Positions 7,407 to 15,607 of a stretch of 64,000 nt of DNA are shown here, piece by piece (position 1 is the stretch's first letter; every line of letters starts with the position of its first letter). The notes beneath the pieces are model-generated. The model made no database searches and had not been told where the DNA came from. It saw nothing but the letters and a program-made list of their open reading frames with translations. Origin of the DNA: Mucilaginibacter sp. JRF. GTDB lineage: Bacteria; Bacteroidota; Bacteroidia; Sphingobacteriales; Sphingobacteriaceae. Location of the stretch: contig NZ_JADFBY010000003.1 of the NCBI RefSeq assembly GCF_015223065.1, positions 310,001 to 374,000 of the forward strand. Reading direction: 5' to 3'. A program made the position numbers and the translations under genes.

Positions 7407-7568
7407 ATGGCAAAGAAAGTAGTTGCAACCCTGAAAACAGGTAAAGGCAAAGAATATTCTAAAGTGATCACCGCGGTTAAATCACCAAAAACAGGTGCTT
7501 ACACTTTCAAAGAACTTATCGTACACAACGATCACGTTAAGGACGCTATTAACGAAGCTAAAGCTTAA
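7407..7568 (+). CDS. DUF4295 family small ribosome-associated protein
   Basis: A 53-residue basic protein, MAKKVVATLKTGKGKEYSKV and onward to NEAKA, read directly from the bases since it is very short. It follows rpmG by 65 bases and precedes ftsY, the fixed context of DUF4295 in Bacteroidota. The small size, basic character and position among ribosomal protein genes indicate a ribosomal protein. From memory, structural work on Flavobacterium ribosomes assigned a Bacteroidota-specific large-subunit protein named bL38, which I believe is this family; that identity was not checked. A terminator follows at 7599-7632. Confidence 0.88.
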   Translation: MAKKVVATLKTGKGKEYSKVITAVKSPKTGAYTFKELIVHNDHVKDAINEAKA

Positions 7569-7598
7569 TTCGTTCCCTTACGTTCTGATAAGCTACAG

Positions 7599-7632
7599 AA
7601 GCCGTCTTGTATTTAACGAGAGGGCTTTTTTT
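7599..7632 (+). terminator. Terminator hairpin after the rpmB-rpmG-DUF4295 unit
   Basis: AAGCCGTCTTGT pairs imperfectly with ACGAGAGGGCTT around an ATTTA loop, followed by seven T residues. It separates the ribosomal unit from ftsY. Confidence 0.65.
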
Positions 7633-7880
7633 GTTGTACCGGAAGTAGATGAGGAGATGTGCGGATATGCAGATGTAATCACAAGCTTTATTGAAAGCGG
7701 TGAGGTGATGGAATGCTTCGACAGGCTCAGCATGACACATGGCGTACGGAAGGGACACAAATCAGCATTAAAGCTGTATGGCTGTAATGTAAAGATTTTT
7801 GCAGGTTGCGCATTTTTAGCTTTTAATCTGCACATTTACATATCTGCATATTTGCAAATAATCAATATCTGCATATAATT
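7633..7880. other. Intergenic region before ftsY, holding a REP-like repeat and an AT-rich promoter region
   Basis: No gene is supported; the 127-codon ORF across it begins inside the DUF4295 gene and reads through the terminator. It contains one REP-like element (7711-7736). Near 7840-7878 there is a low-complexity stretch with TATCTGCATA and CATATTTG (7847-7854), the latter a plausible -7 element for ftsY. Confidence 0.5.
7711..7736 (-). repeat. REP-like element, single copy in this window
   Basis: Minus-strand TGTCATGCTGAGCCTGTCGA followed by AGCATTC. From memory, this sequence type (TGTCATGCTGAGC...TCGAAGCAT) recurs across many Bacteroidota genomes as an intergenic repeat. TGCT/AGCA pair across the core. 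Confidence 0.55.
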
Positions 7881-8846
7881 ATGGGTTTATTTGATTTCTT
7901 CAAGAAAAAAGAAAATACCGTACAGGAACAGGAAGCGCTTGACACCGGGCTTGAAAAAACCAAGGACAATTTCTTCTCCAAAATAACCAAGGCCATCGCC
8001 GGTAAATCAACCGTTGATGATGATGTGCTTGACGATCTGGAAGAAGTGCTCGTAACATCAGACGTTGGTGTTAGCACAACCCTTAAAATAATTGATCGTA
8101 TACAGGCACGTGTAGCGCGCGATAAGTATGTAAATACATCTGAGCTTAATACCCTGCTGCGCGATGAGATACAGCAACTGCTTGCCGAAAACAACAGTAA
8201 CGATTTTGCCAGCTTTGAATACGGCAGCCATAAACCTTATGTAATTATGGTGGTTGGCGTTAACGGCGTAGGCAAAACCACTACCATCGGCAAACTGGCT
8301 CACAAGCTAAAGCAAGCGGGCAACCAGGTAGTGCTGGGCGCTGCGGATACCTTCCGCGCGGCGGCGGTTGACCAGATCAAACTTTGGGGTGAGCGCGTTG
8401 GCGTAAAGGTAGTGGCACAGGCCATGGGGTCTGACCCGGCATCTGTAGCTTATGATACTCTGCGTTCGGCAGTATCAAACGGTGATGATGTTGCTATTAT
8501 TGATACCGCCGGTCGTTTACACAACAAGGTAGGCCTGATGAACGAGTTGACCAAGATCAAGAACGTAATGCAAAAGGTGGTACCCGGTGCCCCGCACGAA
8601 ATATTACTGGTGCTTGATGCCTCAACCGGCCAAAACGCCATTGAGCAATGCAAGCAGTTTACCGAGGCAACGGCAGTTAACGCCTTAGCCCTCACCAAAC
8701 TCGATGGCACAGCCAAAGGCGGTGTGGTTATCGGTATATCCGACCAGTTCAAGATACCGGTTAAATACATCGGTGTAGGCGAAGCAATGGATCATCTGCA
8801 ATTGTTTGATCGCAAGAGTTTTGTAGATAGCTTGTTTAAAAGCTAA
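7881..8846 (+). CDS. ftsY: Signal recognition particle receptor FtsY
   Basis: FtsY is the membrane-associated GTPase that docks SRP-ribosome complexes at the Sec translocon. The 321-residue protein has a short acidic N-terminus beginning [10 protein letters not shown], a helical N domain (about residues 25-105), and the NG GTPase domain with G1 GVNGVGKT (126-133), DTFRAAA, DTAGR and [10 protein letters not shown] motifs. The short A region is usual in Bacteroidota. Position directly after rpmB-rpmG-DUF4295 and before rimO is conserved in the phylum. Confidence 0.97.
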   Translation: MGLFDFFKKKENTVQEQEALDTGLEKTKDNFFSKITKAIAGKSTVDDDVLDDLEEVLVTSDVGVSTTLKIIDRIQARVARDKYVNTSELNTLLRDEIQQLLAENNSNDFASFEYGSHKPYVIMVVGVNGVGKTTTIGKLAHKLKQAGNQVVLGAADTFRAAAVDQIKLWGERVGVKVVAQAMGSDPASVAYDTLRSAVSNGDDVAIIDTAGRLHNKVGLMNELTKIKNVMQKVVPGAPHEILLVLDASTGQNAIEQCKQFTEATAVNALALTKLDGTAKGGVVIGISDQFKIPVKYIGVGEAMDHLQLFDRKSFVDSLFKS

Positions 8847-8859
8847 ATAATAATATAAA

Positions 8860-8946
8860 GTCATTGCGAGGAGGTACGACGAAGCAATCTCAACCTCGCA
8901 TTAAATGACAAGTAGTAAAAGAGATTGCTTCGTTCCTCGCAATGAC
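8860..8946. repeat. Palindromic repeat of the TCATTGCGAGG family between ftsY and rimO
   Basis: Left arm TCATTGCGAGG..ACGAAGCAATCTC; right arm GAGATTGCTTCGTTCCTCGC followed by AATGAC. The 24-27 bp arms pair almost fully. A diverged copy lies at 40063-40149. It fills most of the 111-base ftsY-rimO gap, and the rimO ATG is only 11 bases after it. The hairpin lacks a T-run, so it is not a standard terminator. Confidence 0.8.
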
Positions 8947-8957
8947 GGGTTGGCAAT

Positions 8958-10295
8958 ATGAAGACTAAGGAAATTAACAGACAGGTAAAATCAATAAGTA
9001 AACCGCGTGTGAACGTAGTTACATTAGGTTGCTCTAAAAACATCTACGATTCGGAAGTTTTGATGGGGCAGCTTAAGGGCAATGCTTTTGATGTGGTGCA
9101 TGAGGCCGATAAGGTAAGCAGTAATGATATTGTGGTGATCAACACCTGCGGTTTTATTGATAACGCCAAGCAGGAATCTATCGATACCATACTACAATAC
9201 AGCGAGCTTAAGGAGCAGGGCAAAGTGGGTAAGGTTATTGTTACCGGATGCCTGTCCGAACGTTATAAGCCCGAGCTTCAGGCCGAGATACCTAATATTG
9301 ATGCCTACTTTGGTACTAATGATCTTAAGGATGTATTGACTACCATTGGCGCCAACTATCGCCATGAGTTAATAGGTGAGCGTTTGCTGACCACGCCATC
9401 TCATTTCGCTTACTTTAAAATTGCTGAGGGTTGTAACCGTCCGTGTTCATTTTGCGCCATCCCGCTGATGCGCGGAAAGCATGTTACCAAACCTATTGAC
9501 GAGTTAGTTACCGAGGCTAAAAACCTGGCCAAAAACGGCACTAAGGAATTAATACTGATAGCCCAGGATTTGACCTATTATGGCCTTGACCTATACGGCA
9601 AACGTAATCTGGACGAATTGCTGCGCCGCCTGTCGGATGTTAACGGCATCGAATGGATCAGGCTGCAATATGCCTACCCTTCGGGTTTCCCGATGGAAGT
9701 GCTGGATGTGATGAACGAGCGCGAAAACATCTGCAAATATCTGGATATGCCATTGCAGCATATTACGGATAACATGCTAAAATCAATGCGTCGTGGTATC
9801 ACCAAACAAAAAACCATCGACCTGGTGAGTGAGATACGCGACAGGGTGCCTAACATCGCTTTGCGTACCACCCTGATAACCGGCTACCCTGGCGAAACCG
9901 TGCAGGATTTTGAAGAAATGGCCCAATGGGTTGAAGATACCCGCTTTGATCGTTTGGGTTGTTTCACCTATTCGCACGAAGAAAAAACACATGCCCATAC
10001 ACTGGTTGATGATGTACCTGATGAAGTAAAACAGGAACGCGCCGATGCCATTATGGAAATTCAGCAGGGCATATCATTCGAGAAAAACCAGGAGAAGATT
10101 GGCAATACCTATAAAGTACTGATAGACAAAAAGGATGGCGGCTATTTTGTTGGCCGTACCGAGTTTGATTCGCCCGAGGTGGATAACGAGGTGTTGATTG
10201 ATGCTAATGTTGATTATGCAACCGTTGGTGGCTTTGTTAACGTTAAAATTGACAATGCCGAGGACTTCGACCTTTATGGACAGATTGTAAAATAA
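8958..10295 (+). CDS. rimO: Ribosomal protein S12 methylthiotransferase RimO
   Basis: Radical SAM enzyme that adds a methylthio group to a conserved Asp of ribosomal protein S12. The 445 residues contain the N-terminal methylthiotransferase domain with cluster cysteines Cys25 (TLGCSKN), Cys64 (NTCGF) and Cys98 (VTGCLSERY), the radical SAM motif CNRPCSFC (Cys159, 163, 166), and a C-terminal TRAM domain from about residue 375. The S12-type signature GCSKN..DSE distinguishes RimO from MiaB. The ATG at 8958 lies just after a palindromic repeat; the first 15 residues are a non-conserved extension. Probably co-transcribed with ftsY. Confidence 0.95.
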   Translation: MKTKEINRQVKSISKPRVNVVTLGCSKNIYDSEVLMGQLKGNAFDVVHEADKVSSNDIVVINTCGFIDNAKQESIDTILQYSELKEQGKVGKVIVTGCLSERYKPELQAEIPNIDAYFGTNDLKDVLTTIGANYRHELIGERLLTTPSHFAYFKIAEGCNRPCSFCAIPLMRGKHVTKPIDELVTEAKNLAKNGTKELILIAQDLTYYGLDLYGKRNLDELLRRLSDVNGIEWIRLQYAYPSGFPMEVLDVMNERENICKYLDMPLQHITDNMLKSMRRGITKQKTIDLVSEIRDRVPNIALRTTLITGYPGETVQDFEEMAQWVEDTRFDRLGCFTYSHEEKTHAHTLVDDVPDEVKQERADAIMEIQQGISFEKNQEKIGNTYKVLIDKKDGGYFVGRTEFDSPEVDNEVLIDANVDYATVGGFVNVKIDNAEDFDLYGQIVK

Positions 10296-10327
10296 ATTAA
10301 ACTTTCGGTTCTTTTAACCTAATCGTT

Positions 10328-10335
10328 TACTTTTG
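10328..10335 (+). promoter_or_regulatory. -7 promoter motif immediately before bshC
   Basis: TACTTTTG is a perfect TAnnTTTG match ending 5 bases before the bshC ATG at 10341. A TTTC around 10303 could be a weak -33. Transcription would start at or within a few bases of the start codon, implying a leaderless or near-leaderless mRNA. Confidence 0.5.
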
Positions 10336-10340
10336 GGCTG

Positions 10341-11942
10341 ATGGATGCTAACTGTATCAGCTATAAGGATACCGGTTTCTTTTCGCAAACGGTTATTGAT
10401 TACGTGGACGATGCCCCGGCGCTTCGTCCGTTTTATGGCTACCGCCCGGATATGGACGGCTTTGCCAAACTGCTGGCCGCTAAAACCGTAACTGCCGACA
10501 GGCAGGTATTGGTTGATGTGCTTACCCGCCAGTACAACGCAATTACCCATATTGACGGCGAGCTGACCCGCACACCGCTTGAACGTGTAAAAGAACTTTC
10601 ATCGGCCGATACGTATACCGTAACTACGGGCCATCAGCTTAATATTTTCGCGGGGCCGCTGTATTTTATCTATAAGATAGTTACCGCCATTAAGCTTACT
10701 CAACAACTAAAAGCCCAATTTCCTGATAAAAACTTTGTGCCCGTTTACTGGATGGCCAGTGAGGACCATGATTTTGCCGAGATAAACTATACCAACATAG
10801 GCGGCAAAAAAGTACACTGGTGGTACGAGGCATCAGGCGCTACAGGCCGCATTAATCCGGATAGTATGCGTCAGGCGCTTAACCAATATAAGGGTGTTTT
10901 GGGTTTGGAAAACCATGCCCTGCCATTAGCGCAAATAGTTGAAAAGGCCTACACCGGCTTTGATAAACTGGCCGATGCTACCCGCTATTTAGTGAACGCC
11001 TTGTTCGGTCAGTACGGTTTGGTGGTTATTGACGCGGATGATATCGCCTTTAAAAAACAATTCGCGCCAATTATTGAGCGCGACATCATTGAGCAAAACA
11101 GCTTTAAACATATCAGCGCCACCAATCAGGAATTAGAAAAACTGGGTGTTGGCATACAGGTTAACCCACGCGAGATCAACTTTTTTTACCTGCTGGATGG
11201 CTTGCGCGAGCGTATAGTATTTGAGGGCGACGCCTACAAGGTTTTAAATACGGAGATAGCCTTCAGCGAGGCTGAGTTGAAAACCGAAGTAGCTGACCAT
11301 GCCGAGCGTTTTAGTCCGAATGTAGTAATGCGCCCGCTTTACCAGGAGTGTATTTTGCCTAACATAGCCTACATTGGCGGTGGTGCCGAGGTGGTTTACT
11401 GGCTCGAACTGAAAGCTAACTTTGACCATTACGGTGTCGACTTCCCGATACTGATATTGCGAAACTCGGGCCTGGTGATCCCTAAACGCATATCGGCCAA
11501 GATAGGCCAGATGGAGCTCTCGCCGGTGGATATATTTAAGTCTGCCGACCTGATAAAGAATAACTGGGTAAAAAAACACAGCGAACATACCCTATCGCTA
11601 AACGAAGAATGGCGCGAACTAAAATCCATTTTTGAGAAGATAAAACTACGCGCCTACAAGATCGACCCAACCCTTGCCCCATCAACCGAGGCCGTAAGTG
11701 CACGACTTAAGCATGCCATTGATAACCTGGAGAAAAAGATGGTAAAAGCCGAACGTGCTAATTACCATATCCGCCTGGAGCAGGTAGAGCACATCAAGGC
11801 CGAGCTATTTCCTAAAAACAGTTTACAGGAACGTGCCGAGAATTTCGGATTGTTCTATGTAAAATGGGGTCAGGAATTTATTGATGAGCTGATAAAACAC
11901 TTTGAACCGCTGGATTTCAGGTTTACTATCCTATCGGAGTAA
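10341..11942 (+). CDS. bshC: Bacillithiol biosynthesis cysteine-adding enzyme BshC
   Basis: BshC joins cysteine to glucosaminyl malate, the last step of bacillithiol synthesis. The 533-residue length fits the family. Diagnostic segments are the N-terminal ISYKDTGFFSQTVIDYV, TVTTGHQLNIFAGPLYFIYK (about residue 93 on), VYWMASEDHDFAEIN, and a C-terminal coiled-coil region rich in Lys and Glu followed by the conserved ...FGLFYVKWGQEFIDEL. The ATG at 10341 gives the normal family start. It is 45 bases after rimO but has its own -7 motif. BshA and BshB are not in this window. Confidence 0.95.
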   Translation: MDANCISYKDTGFFSQTVIDYVDDAPALRPFYGYRPDMDGFAKLLAAKTVTADRQVLVDVLTRQYNAITHIDGELTRTPLERVKELSSADTYTVTTGHQLNIFAGPLYFIYKIVTAIKLTQQLKAQFPDKNFVPVYWMASEDHDFAEINYTNIGGKKVHWWYEASGATGRINPDSMRQALNQYKGVLGLENHALPLAQIVEKAYTGFDKLADATRYLVNALFGQYGLVVIDADDIAFKKQFAPIIERDIIEQNSFKHISATNQELEKLGVGIQVNPREINFFYLLDGLRERIVFEGDAYKVLNTEIAFSEAELKTEVADHAERFSPNVVMRPLYQECILPNIAYIGGGAEVVYWLELKANFDHYGVDFPILILRNSGLVIPKRISAKIGQMELSPVDIFKSADLIKNNWVKKHSEHTLSLNEEWRELKSIFEKIKLRAYKIDPTLAPSTEAVSARLKHAIDNLEKKMVKAERANYHIRLEQVEHIKAELFPKNSLQERAENFGLFYVKWGQEFIDELIKHFEPLDFRFTILSE

Positions 11943-12059
11943 GATTTTCTTTTAGTGATGATGTTTTGGCTTTAACAAATTAAGCCGGGAGATATTATGG
12001 AGTGAATTTATTAATTGTATATTCATGCCTGTAATATCCAACACATTATCACACCAACA

Positions 12060-13664
12060 ATGAAACTCCTCGGCAAAGCAATTTTAACATTAGCTATAGC
12101 AGGTATTGGCGCTGTACAAGCCATCGCCCAAACTACTGATAAGTCACCTACTGATTACCTGAGCGCGTCGTTCCATGCGGTTAGGCGACAGGCACTGCGC
12201 GATATGATGCCCGCCAACTCGGTAACGGTAATATTTGCTTACCCTGAGCGTGTTTTCTCCAACGATGTGAACTATGTGTATCATGCCAATCCTGACCTGT
12301 ATTATTTTTCGGGATATAAGGAACCTGATGCCGCCTTGCTGATATTTAAGGATATGCAAGGTGCCGGCGACAGTGCTTACAACGAAGTGCTTTTTGTACG
12401 CAAGCGCGATGCCTCCCGCGAAATATGGACCGGTAAACGCCTGGGTGTTGATGGGGCTAAGACCAAGCTTGGTTTTAAACGTGCCTACAACAGCGAAGCT
12501 TTCGCGGGTTTCCCTATCGACTTCAAAAAATTCAGCGAGGTAATATATGATGGCCTGCCTGCTGATGCTACCGGTGAACTGGCCGGATTGATCAAATCCT
12601 TTAAAGAAAAAGTAAACGCGCCTACCATTGATAGTGAACTATCAGGCGATCTGGGCTTTTTGTACGAGCGTGCCACGCCTGAGCTGATGCCCCGGGTTGT
12701 TGCCTACCTGAAGCCAAAACTGGAAAAAGAGGCTTACAAAAACAGCCCCATTATACAACAACTGATAGCCAAGCCCGATGCAGCATCGTTACAGGATGCC
12801 AAGGCCAAAATAAAAGCACTGTTGGGCGGCATGCAAAACTTCCAGAATTTTACCTTGGCGCTGCGTGGTGTTAAAACTCCCGAGGAATTGGTGTTGCTTA
12901 AAAAATCGGTAGCACTATCGAGCATTGCGCATGCTGAGGTGATGCGTGCGGTAAAGCCAACCATGTCCGAACGGGAGTTGGAGGGCATACTGCTTTACGT
13001 GCATAAAAAATACGGTGCCGAGGATGAAGGCTATCCGCCAATTATAGGTGTGGGCGGCAACGGCTGTATTTTACACTACGAAGAAAACAGCGCCATGAAG
13101 TTAGATAATCAACTGGTGCTGCTTGATGTGGGTGCCGAATATCATGGCTACTCGGCCGATGTTACCCGCACCATACCGGCCAACGGCAAATTCAGCGAAG
13201 AACAAAAGGCCATTTACCAACTGGTTTATGATGCGCAGGAAGAAGTTTTTAAGCTTTGCAAGGCCGGTGTACCTTATGCCGATCTGGAAAAGAAAACAGG
13301 TGAAGTACTTGCCGCCGGACTTATAAAATTAGGCATCATAAAAACCGAGGCCGATCTGCGTAAATATTACCCGCATGGCGTATCGCACCACCTGGGGCTT
13401 GATGTGCACGATAAGGGTGACTACAGCGGCGAGCTGAAAGAGAACATGGTGATAACCGTTGAGCCGGGCATTTATATACCTGCGGGTAGCGAGTGCGATA
13501 AAAAATGGTGGAACATTGGCGTCCGTATTGAGGACGACATATTGATCGGCAAAGAGAAAGGCACCAACCTATCGGCCGATGCCCCTCGTACCTGGCAGGA
13601 CGTTGAAAAAATGGCTGCCCAAAAAAGTATTTTTGATGCTGTTAACCTCCCTGCTATCAAGTAG
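12060..13664 (+). CDS. Secreted Xaa-Pro aminopeptidase (M24B, aminopeptidase P)
   Basis: Metallopeptidase that removes the N-terminal residue from peptides with proline in position two. The protein of 534 residues starts MKLLGKAILTLAIAGIGAVQ and has a signal peptide cleaved about residue 24 (AQA-IAQ), so it acts in the periplasm or outside. An AMP_N domain (about 45-190) precedes the pita-bread M24 domain (about 270-510). Metal ligands are visible in LLDVGAEYHGYSADVTRT (two Asp), SHHLGLDVHD (His), TVEPGIY (Glu) and GVRIEDDIL (Glu). I chose this ATG over an upstream one at 12015, which would hide the signal peptide. The 3' end overlaps the convergent flavoprotein gene by 8 bases. Confidence 0.93.
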   Translation: MKLLGKAILTLAIAGIGAVQAIAQTTDKSPTDYLSASFHAVRRQALRDMMPANSVTVIFAYPERVFSNDVNYVYHANPDLYYFSGYKEPDAALLIFKDMQGAGDSAYNEVLFVRKRDASREIWTGKRLGVDGAKTKLGFKRAYNSEAFAGFPIDFKKFSEVIYDGLPADATGELAGLIKSFKEKVNAPTIDSELSGDLGFLYERATPELMPRVVAYLKPKLEKEAYKNSPIIQQLIAKPDAASLQDAKAKIKALLGGMQNFQNFTLALRGVKTPEELVLLKKSVALSSIAHAEVMRAVKPTMSERELEGILLYVHKKYGAEDEGYPPIIGVGGNGCILHYEENSAMKLDNQLVLLDVGAEYHGYSADVTRTIPANGKFSEEQKAIYQLVYDAQEEVFKLCKAGVPYADLEKKTGEVLAAGLIKLGIIKTEADLRKYYPHGVSHHLGLDVHDKGDYSGELKENMVITVEPGIYIPAGSECDKKWWNIGVRIEDDILIGKEKGTNLSADAPRTWQDVEKMAAQKSIFDAVNLPAIK

Positions 13665-14748
13665 AAAAGGTAAACAAACTGTGCTGGCTTGCCGTATGCA
13701 GATCGCGCCATACCTGGTTAATTTCGGTATCGGGGTTGGCGGCTATTAATCCGCAGTAAGGGTATAGCTCGTCTACCACATTTCGCGCAAGAGTAGCTAA
13801 GGTATGCGCTGTGGTGCTCACGGCCTTTAACTCTTTGGCACTATCAGCCTTTTGGCTCACAGCCTGCCACGATGCATCAACCGCCTGGTAAAAATCAGCA
13901 CGTGCATTGTTCAGCTTTTCTACACTTACCTGCAACAACTGCTGCACTTTTTGCTGCTGCACAGCATTATACCGCCCGCGAAAGGGTTTATCGGCAAACA
14001 AGGTTTCGCACAGATCGGTAAAGTGAATGGCCAAGCCGCTCATATTGGCGGTAAGGGTAGCCTCGGCTAATTGCATAAAGGGATAATAATACAACGCGCC
14101 GTCAACCTTAGCTGCCGAAGCATCTATTTTAAAGCAACGGTTAGCAGGTACAAAAAGGTTATCTACCCGGTAAGCATCGCTGCCGGTACACATCATACCC
14201 ACATATTTCCATGCCGATTGTATATTGACATCCTCGCGGTTAAAAACAAAGGGCAATATCAACGGAGAACCATCCTCATTCAACACCGTTTCGTCGCCTT
14301 GCTTTATTACGCAGTTGGCAGTTACGTGCGTGGCATGTTGTATACCGCTGGCATATTTCCACTCGCCGTTGATGATGTAGCCATCCTCGGTAATAGTTGC
14401 AGTACCACTTGGCGCGCCGCTGCCCGCCAGGCAAAGTTGCGGGTTAGCGAATATGTCCCCGGCGGCATCAGGCTCAATAAACCCACCAAACCAACCCGCA
14501 CCACTGCACAGCGTTACCACCCAGCCCAAACTACCGTTGACCCAAGCCAGGCTTTCCTCTAAACGCACCTGATCGGGCAGGTTAAGTTCGAGGCCTGCAT
14601 AAGCGGCAGGTACCAAAAACTTGAACCAGCCCTGCTCATGCACCAGCGCTAATTGCACCGGGTGCAGCTTGCCCGTCTTTTCCGCTTCCGGCACATGGCG
14701 GCGTATAATATCAACCCATTCGGGTTTTAATAATGTAGATGGATGCAT
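13657..14748 (-). CDS. Acyl-CoA dehydrogenase-like flavoprotein in a thiamine-controlled operon
   Basis: A 363-residue protein of the acyl-CoA dehydrogenase fold, closest in style to the Acyl-CoA_dh_2/HpaH-like flavin-dependent monooxygenases. An N-terminal helical domain (about 1-110) is followed by a central beta domain with LAGSGAPSGTATITEDGYII and GEWKYASG (about 125-160), then C-terminal helices ending VWRDLHTASQHSLF, a motif typical of that subgroup. The catalytic Glu of true acyl-CoA dehydrogenases is not evident. It begins 13 bases after the pnuC-like gene, so it is the third gene of the TPP-riboswitch operon, suggesting a role in handling thiamine, a precursor or a degradation product. 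That role is inference. Confidence 0.8.
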   Translation of the reverse strand: MHPSTLLKPEWVDIIRRHVPEAEKTGKLHPVQLALVHEQGWFKFLVPAAYAGLELNLPDQVRLEESLAWVNGSLGWVVTLCSGAGWFGGFIEPDAAGDIFANPQLCLAGSGAPSGTATITEDGYIINGEWKYASGIQHATHVTANCVIKQGDETVLNEDGSPLILPFVFNREDVNIQSAWKYVGMMCTGSDAYRVDNLFVPANRCFKIDASAAKVDGALYYYPFMQLAEATLTANMSGLAIHFTDLCETLFADKPFRGRYNAVQQQKVQQLLQVSVEKLNNARADFYQAVDASWQAVSQKADSAKELKAVSTTAHTLATLARNVVDELYPYCGLIAANPDTEINQVWRDLHTASQHSLFTFST

Positions 14749-14761
14749 AGGTAATGTTTGA

Positions 14762-15376
14762 TCAGTGAGCTACGGTTAGTTTACCCTCCAGCTTCTTCTT
14801 CCAATCGTAATAACCGAATATGGCCACCACGAACAAAAAGATGGTAAGGCAGGCAAACAAGGGCAAACTCTTATAAAACAACAGGGGCACCGCCACAAAA
14901 TTGCTGATGTTGAGCAATACCCAGTTCTCTATCTTCCGGCGGGCCAAAAGCCACATCCCAGCCCAGGCGGTTGATGATACAAAGGAATCAAGTATCGGCA
15001 CATCCGACGGGGTAAAGTATTTCAGCAGCACATAAAACACCGCCCATCCCCCTAAACTGATGCCAAGGGTAATATACCATTCGTTGCGGTTGGCATAGCT
15101 GATCTGCACAGGTGGCTCATCGCGCTTTTTCATCCAGTACACCCAGCCGTAAATACTCATCACCAGGTAATACATATTCAACGCCGCCTCGGCATAAAGC
15201 TGAACATCAACCAATAAATATAACGACAGCACTATGCCGATGATACCCGCCGGGTACAGTAATATATTATTACGCTTAGCCAGCAGTACCTCGGCCACAC
15301 CAAAAATGGTGGCTATCCATTGCAGCAGGCCGGTTCCTTTTATTTCTTTGATGAATAGTTCTATCCAATGTTGCAT
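14762..15376 (-). CDS. pnuT: PnuC-family transporter, probably thiamine-specific PnuT
   Basis: Inner-membrane vitamin transporter of the PnuC family, which moves nicotinamide riboside (PnuC), riboflavin (PnuX) or thiamine (PnuT) by facilitated diffusion. The 204 residues have seven or so hydrophobic segments, the motif MYYLVMSIYGWVYW near residue 68, and ENWVLLNISNFVAVPL near residue 154, the family substrate-site helix. Thiamine is inferred from context: it follows the TonB receptor gene that carries a TPP riboswitch, an arrangement reported for thiamine uptake in Bacteroidota. A repeat-filled gap of 231 bases separates it from the receptor; the downstream flavoprotein gene follows after 13 bases. 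Confidence 0.85.
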   Translation of the reverse strand: MQHWIELFIKEIKGTGLLQWIATIFGVAEVLLAKRNNILLYPAGIIGIVLSLYLLVDVQLYAEAALNMYYLVMSIYGWVYWMKKRDEPPVQISYANRNEWYITLGISLGGWAVFYVLLKYFTPSDVPILDSFVSSTAWAGMWLLARRKIENWVLLNISNFVAVPLLFYKSLPLFACLTIFLFVVAIFGYYDWKKKLEGKLTVAH

Positions 15377-15400
15377 ATACCCCTCCTAAATGAAAATCGT

Positions 15401-15484
15401 TGTCATTTCGAACGAGGTACGAGGAGAAATCTGTCGCTTTGCTATTGAACGCGTGCAGATTCCTCTCTATCGTTCAGAATGACA
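15401..15484 (+). repeat. 84-bp asymmetric palindromic repeat, copy 2
   Basis: Same direction and length as copy 1 at 4564-4647, differing at a few positions, mainly in the right arm (ATTCCTCTCTATCGTTCAG). It lies in the gap between the TonB receptor and the PnuT-like gene. Confidence 0.85.
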
Positions 15485-15495
15485 AGTATTAAATA

Positions 15496-15604
15496 CCCCA
15501 CCCAACCCTCCCCAAGGGGGAGGACTTTTTAACTTTTTCACCCTCTACCCTCCTCAAGGAAGGCTAAACTAAAGTCCTCCCCCTCGGGGAGGATTTAGGT
15601 GGGG
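15496..15604. repeat. Inverted pair of GC-rich repeat units in the TonB receptor-pnuT gap
   Basis: The left unit (15496-15530, CCCCACCCAACCCTCCCC, then a G-run and AGGACTTTTT) and the right unit (15571-15604, AAAGTCCTCCCC through GATTTAGGTGGGG) are inverted relative to each other, as in 4525-4722. A third, decayed unit lies between them (ACCCTCCTCAAGGAAGG). The right unit ends 4 bases from the receptor stop codon. Confidence 0.75.
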
Positions 15605-15607
15605 TCA

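Noticed and set aside
7495..7878. A 127-codon plus-strand ORF upstream of ftsY
   Set aside because: It starts inside the DUF4295 gene in another frame, runs through its terminator and across a REP-like repeat, and has no protein-like composition.
8860..8946. Terminator between ftsY and rimO
   Set aside because: Strong stem but no T-run on either side, and a second copy at 40063-40149 shows that it belongs to a repeat family.
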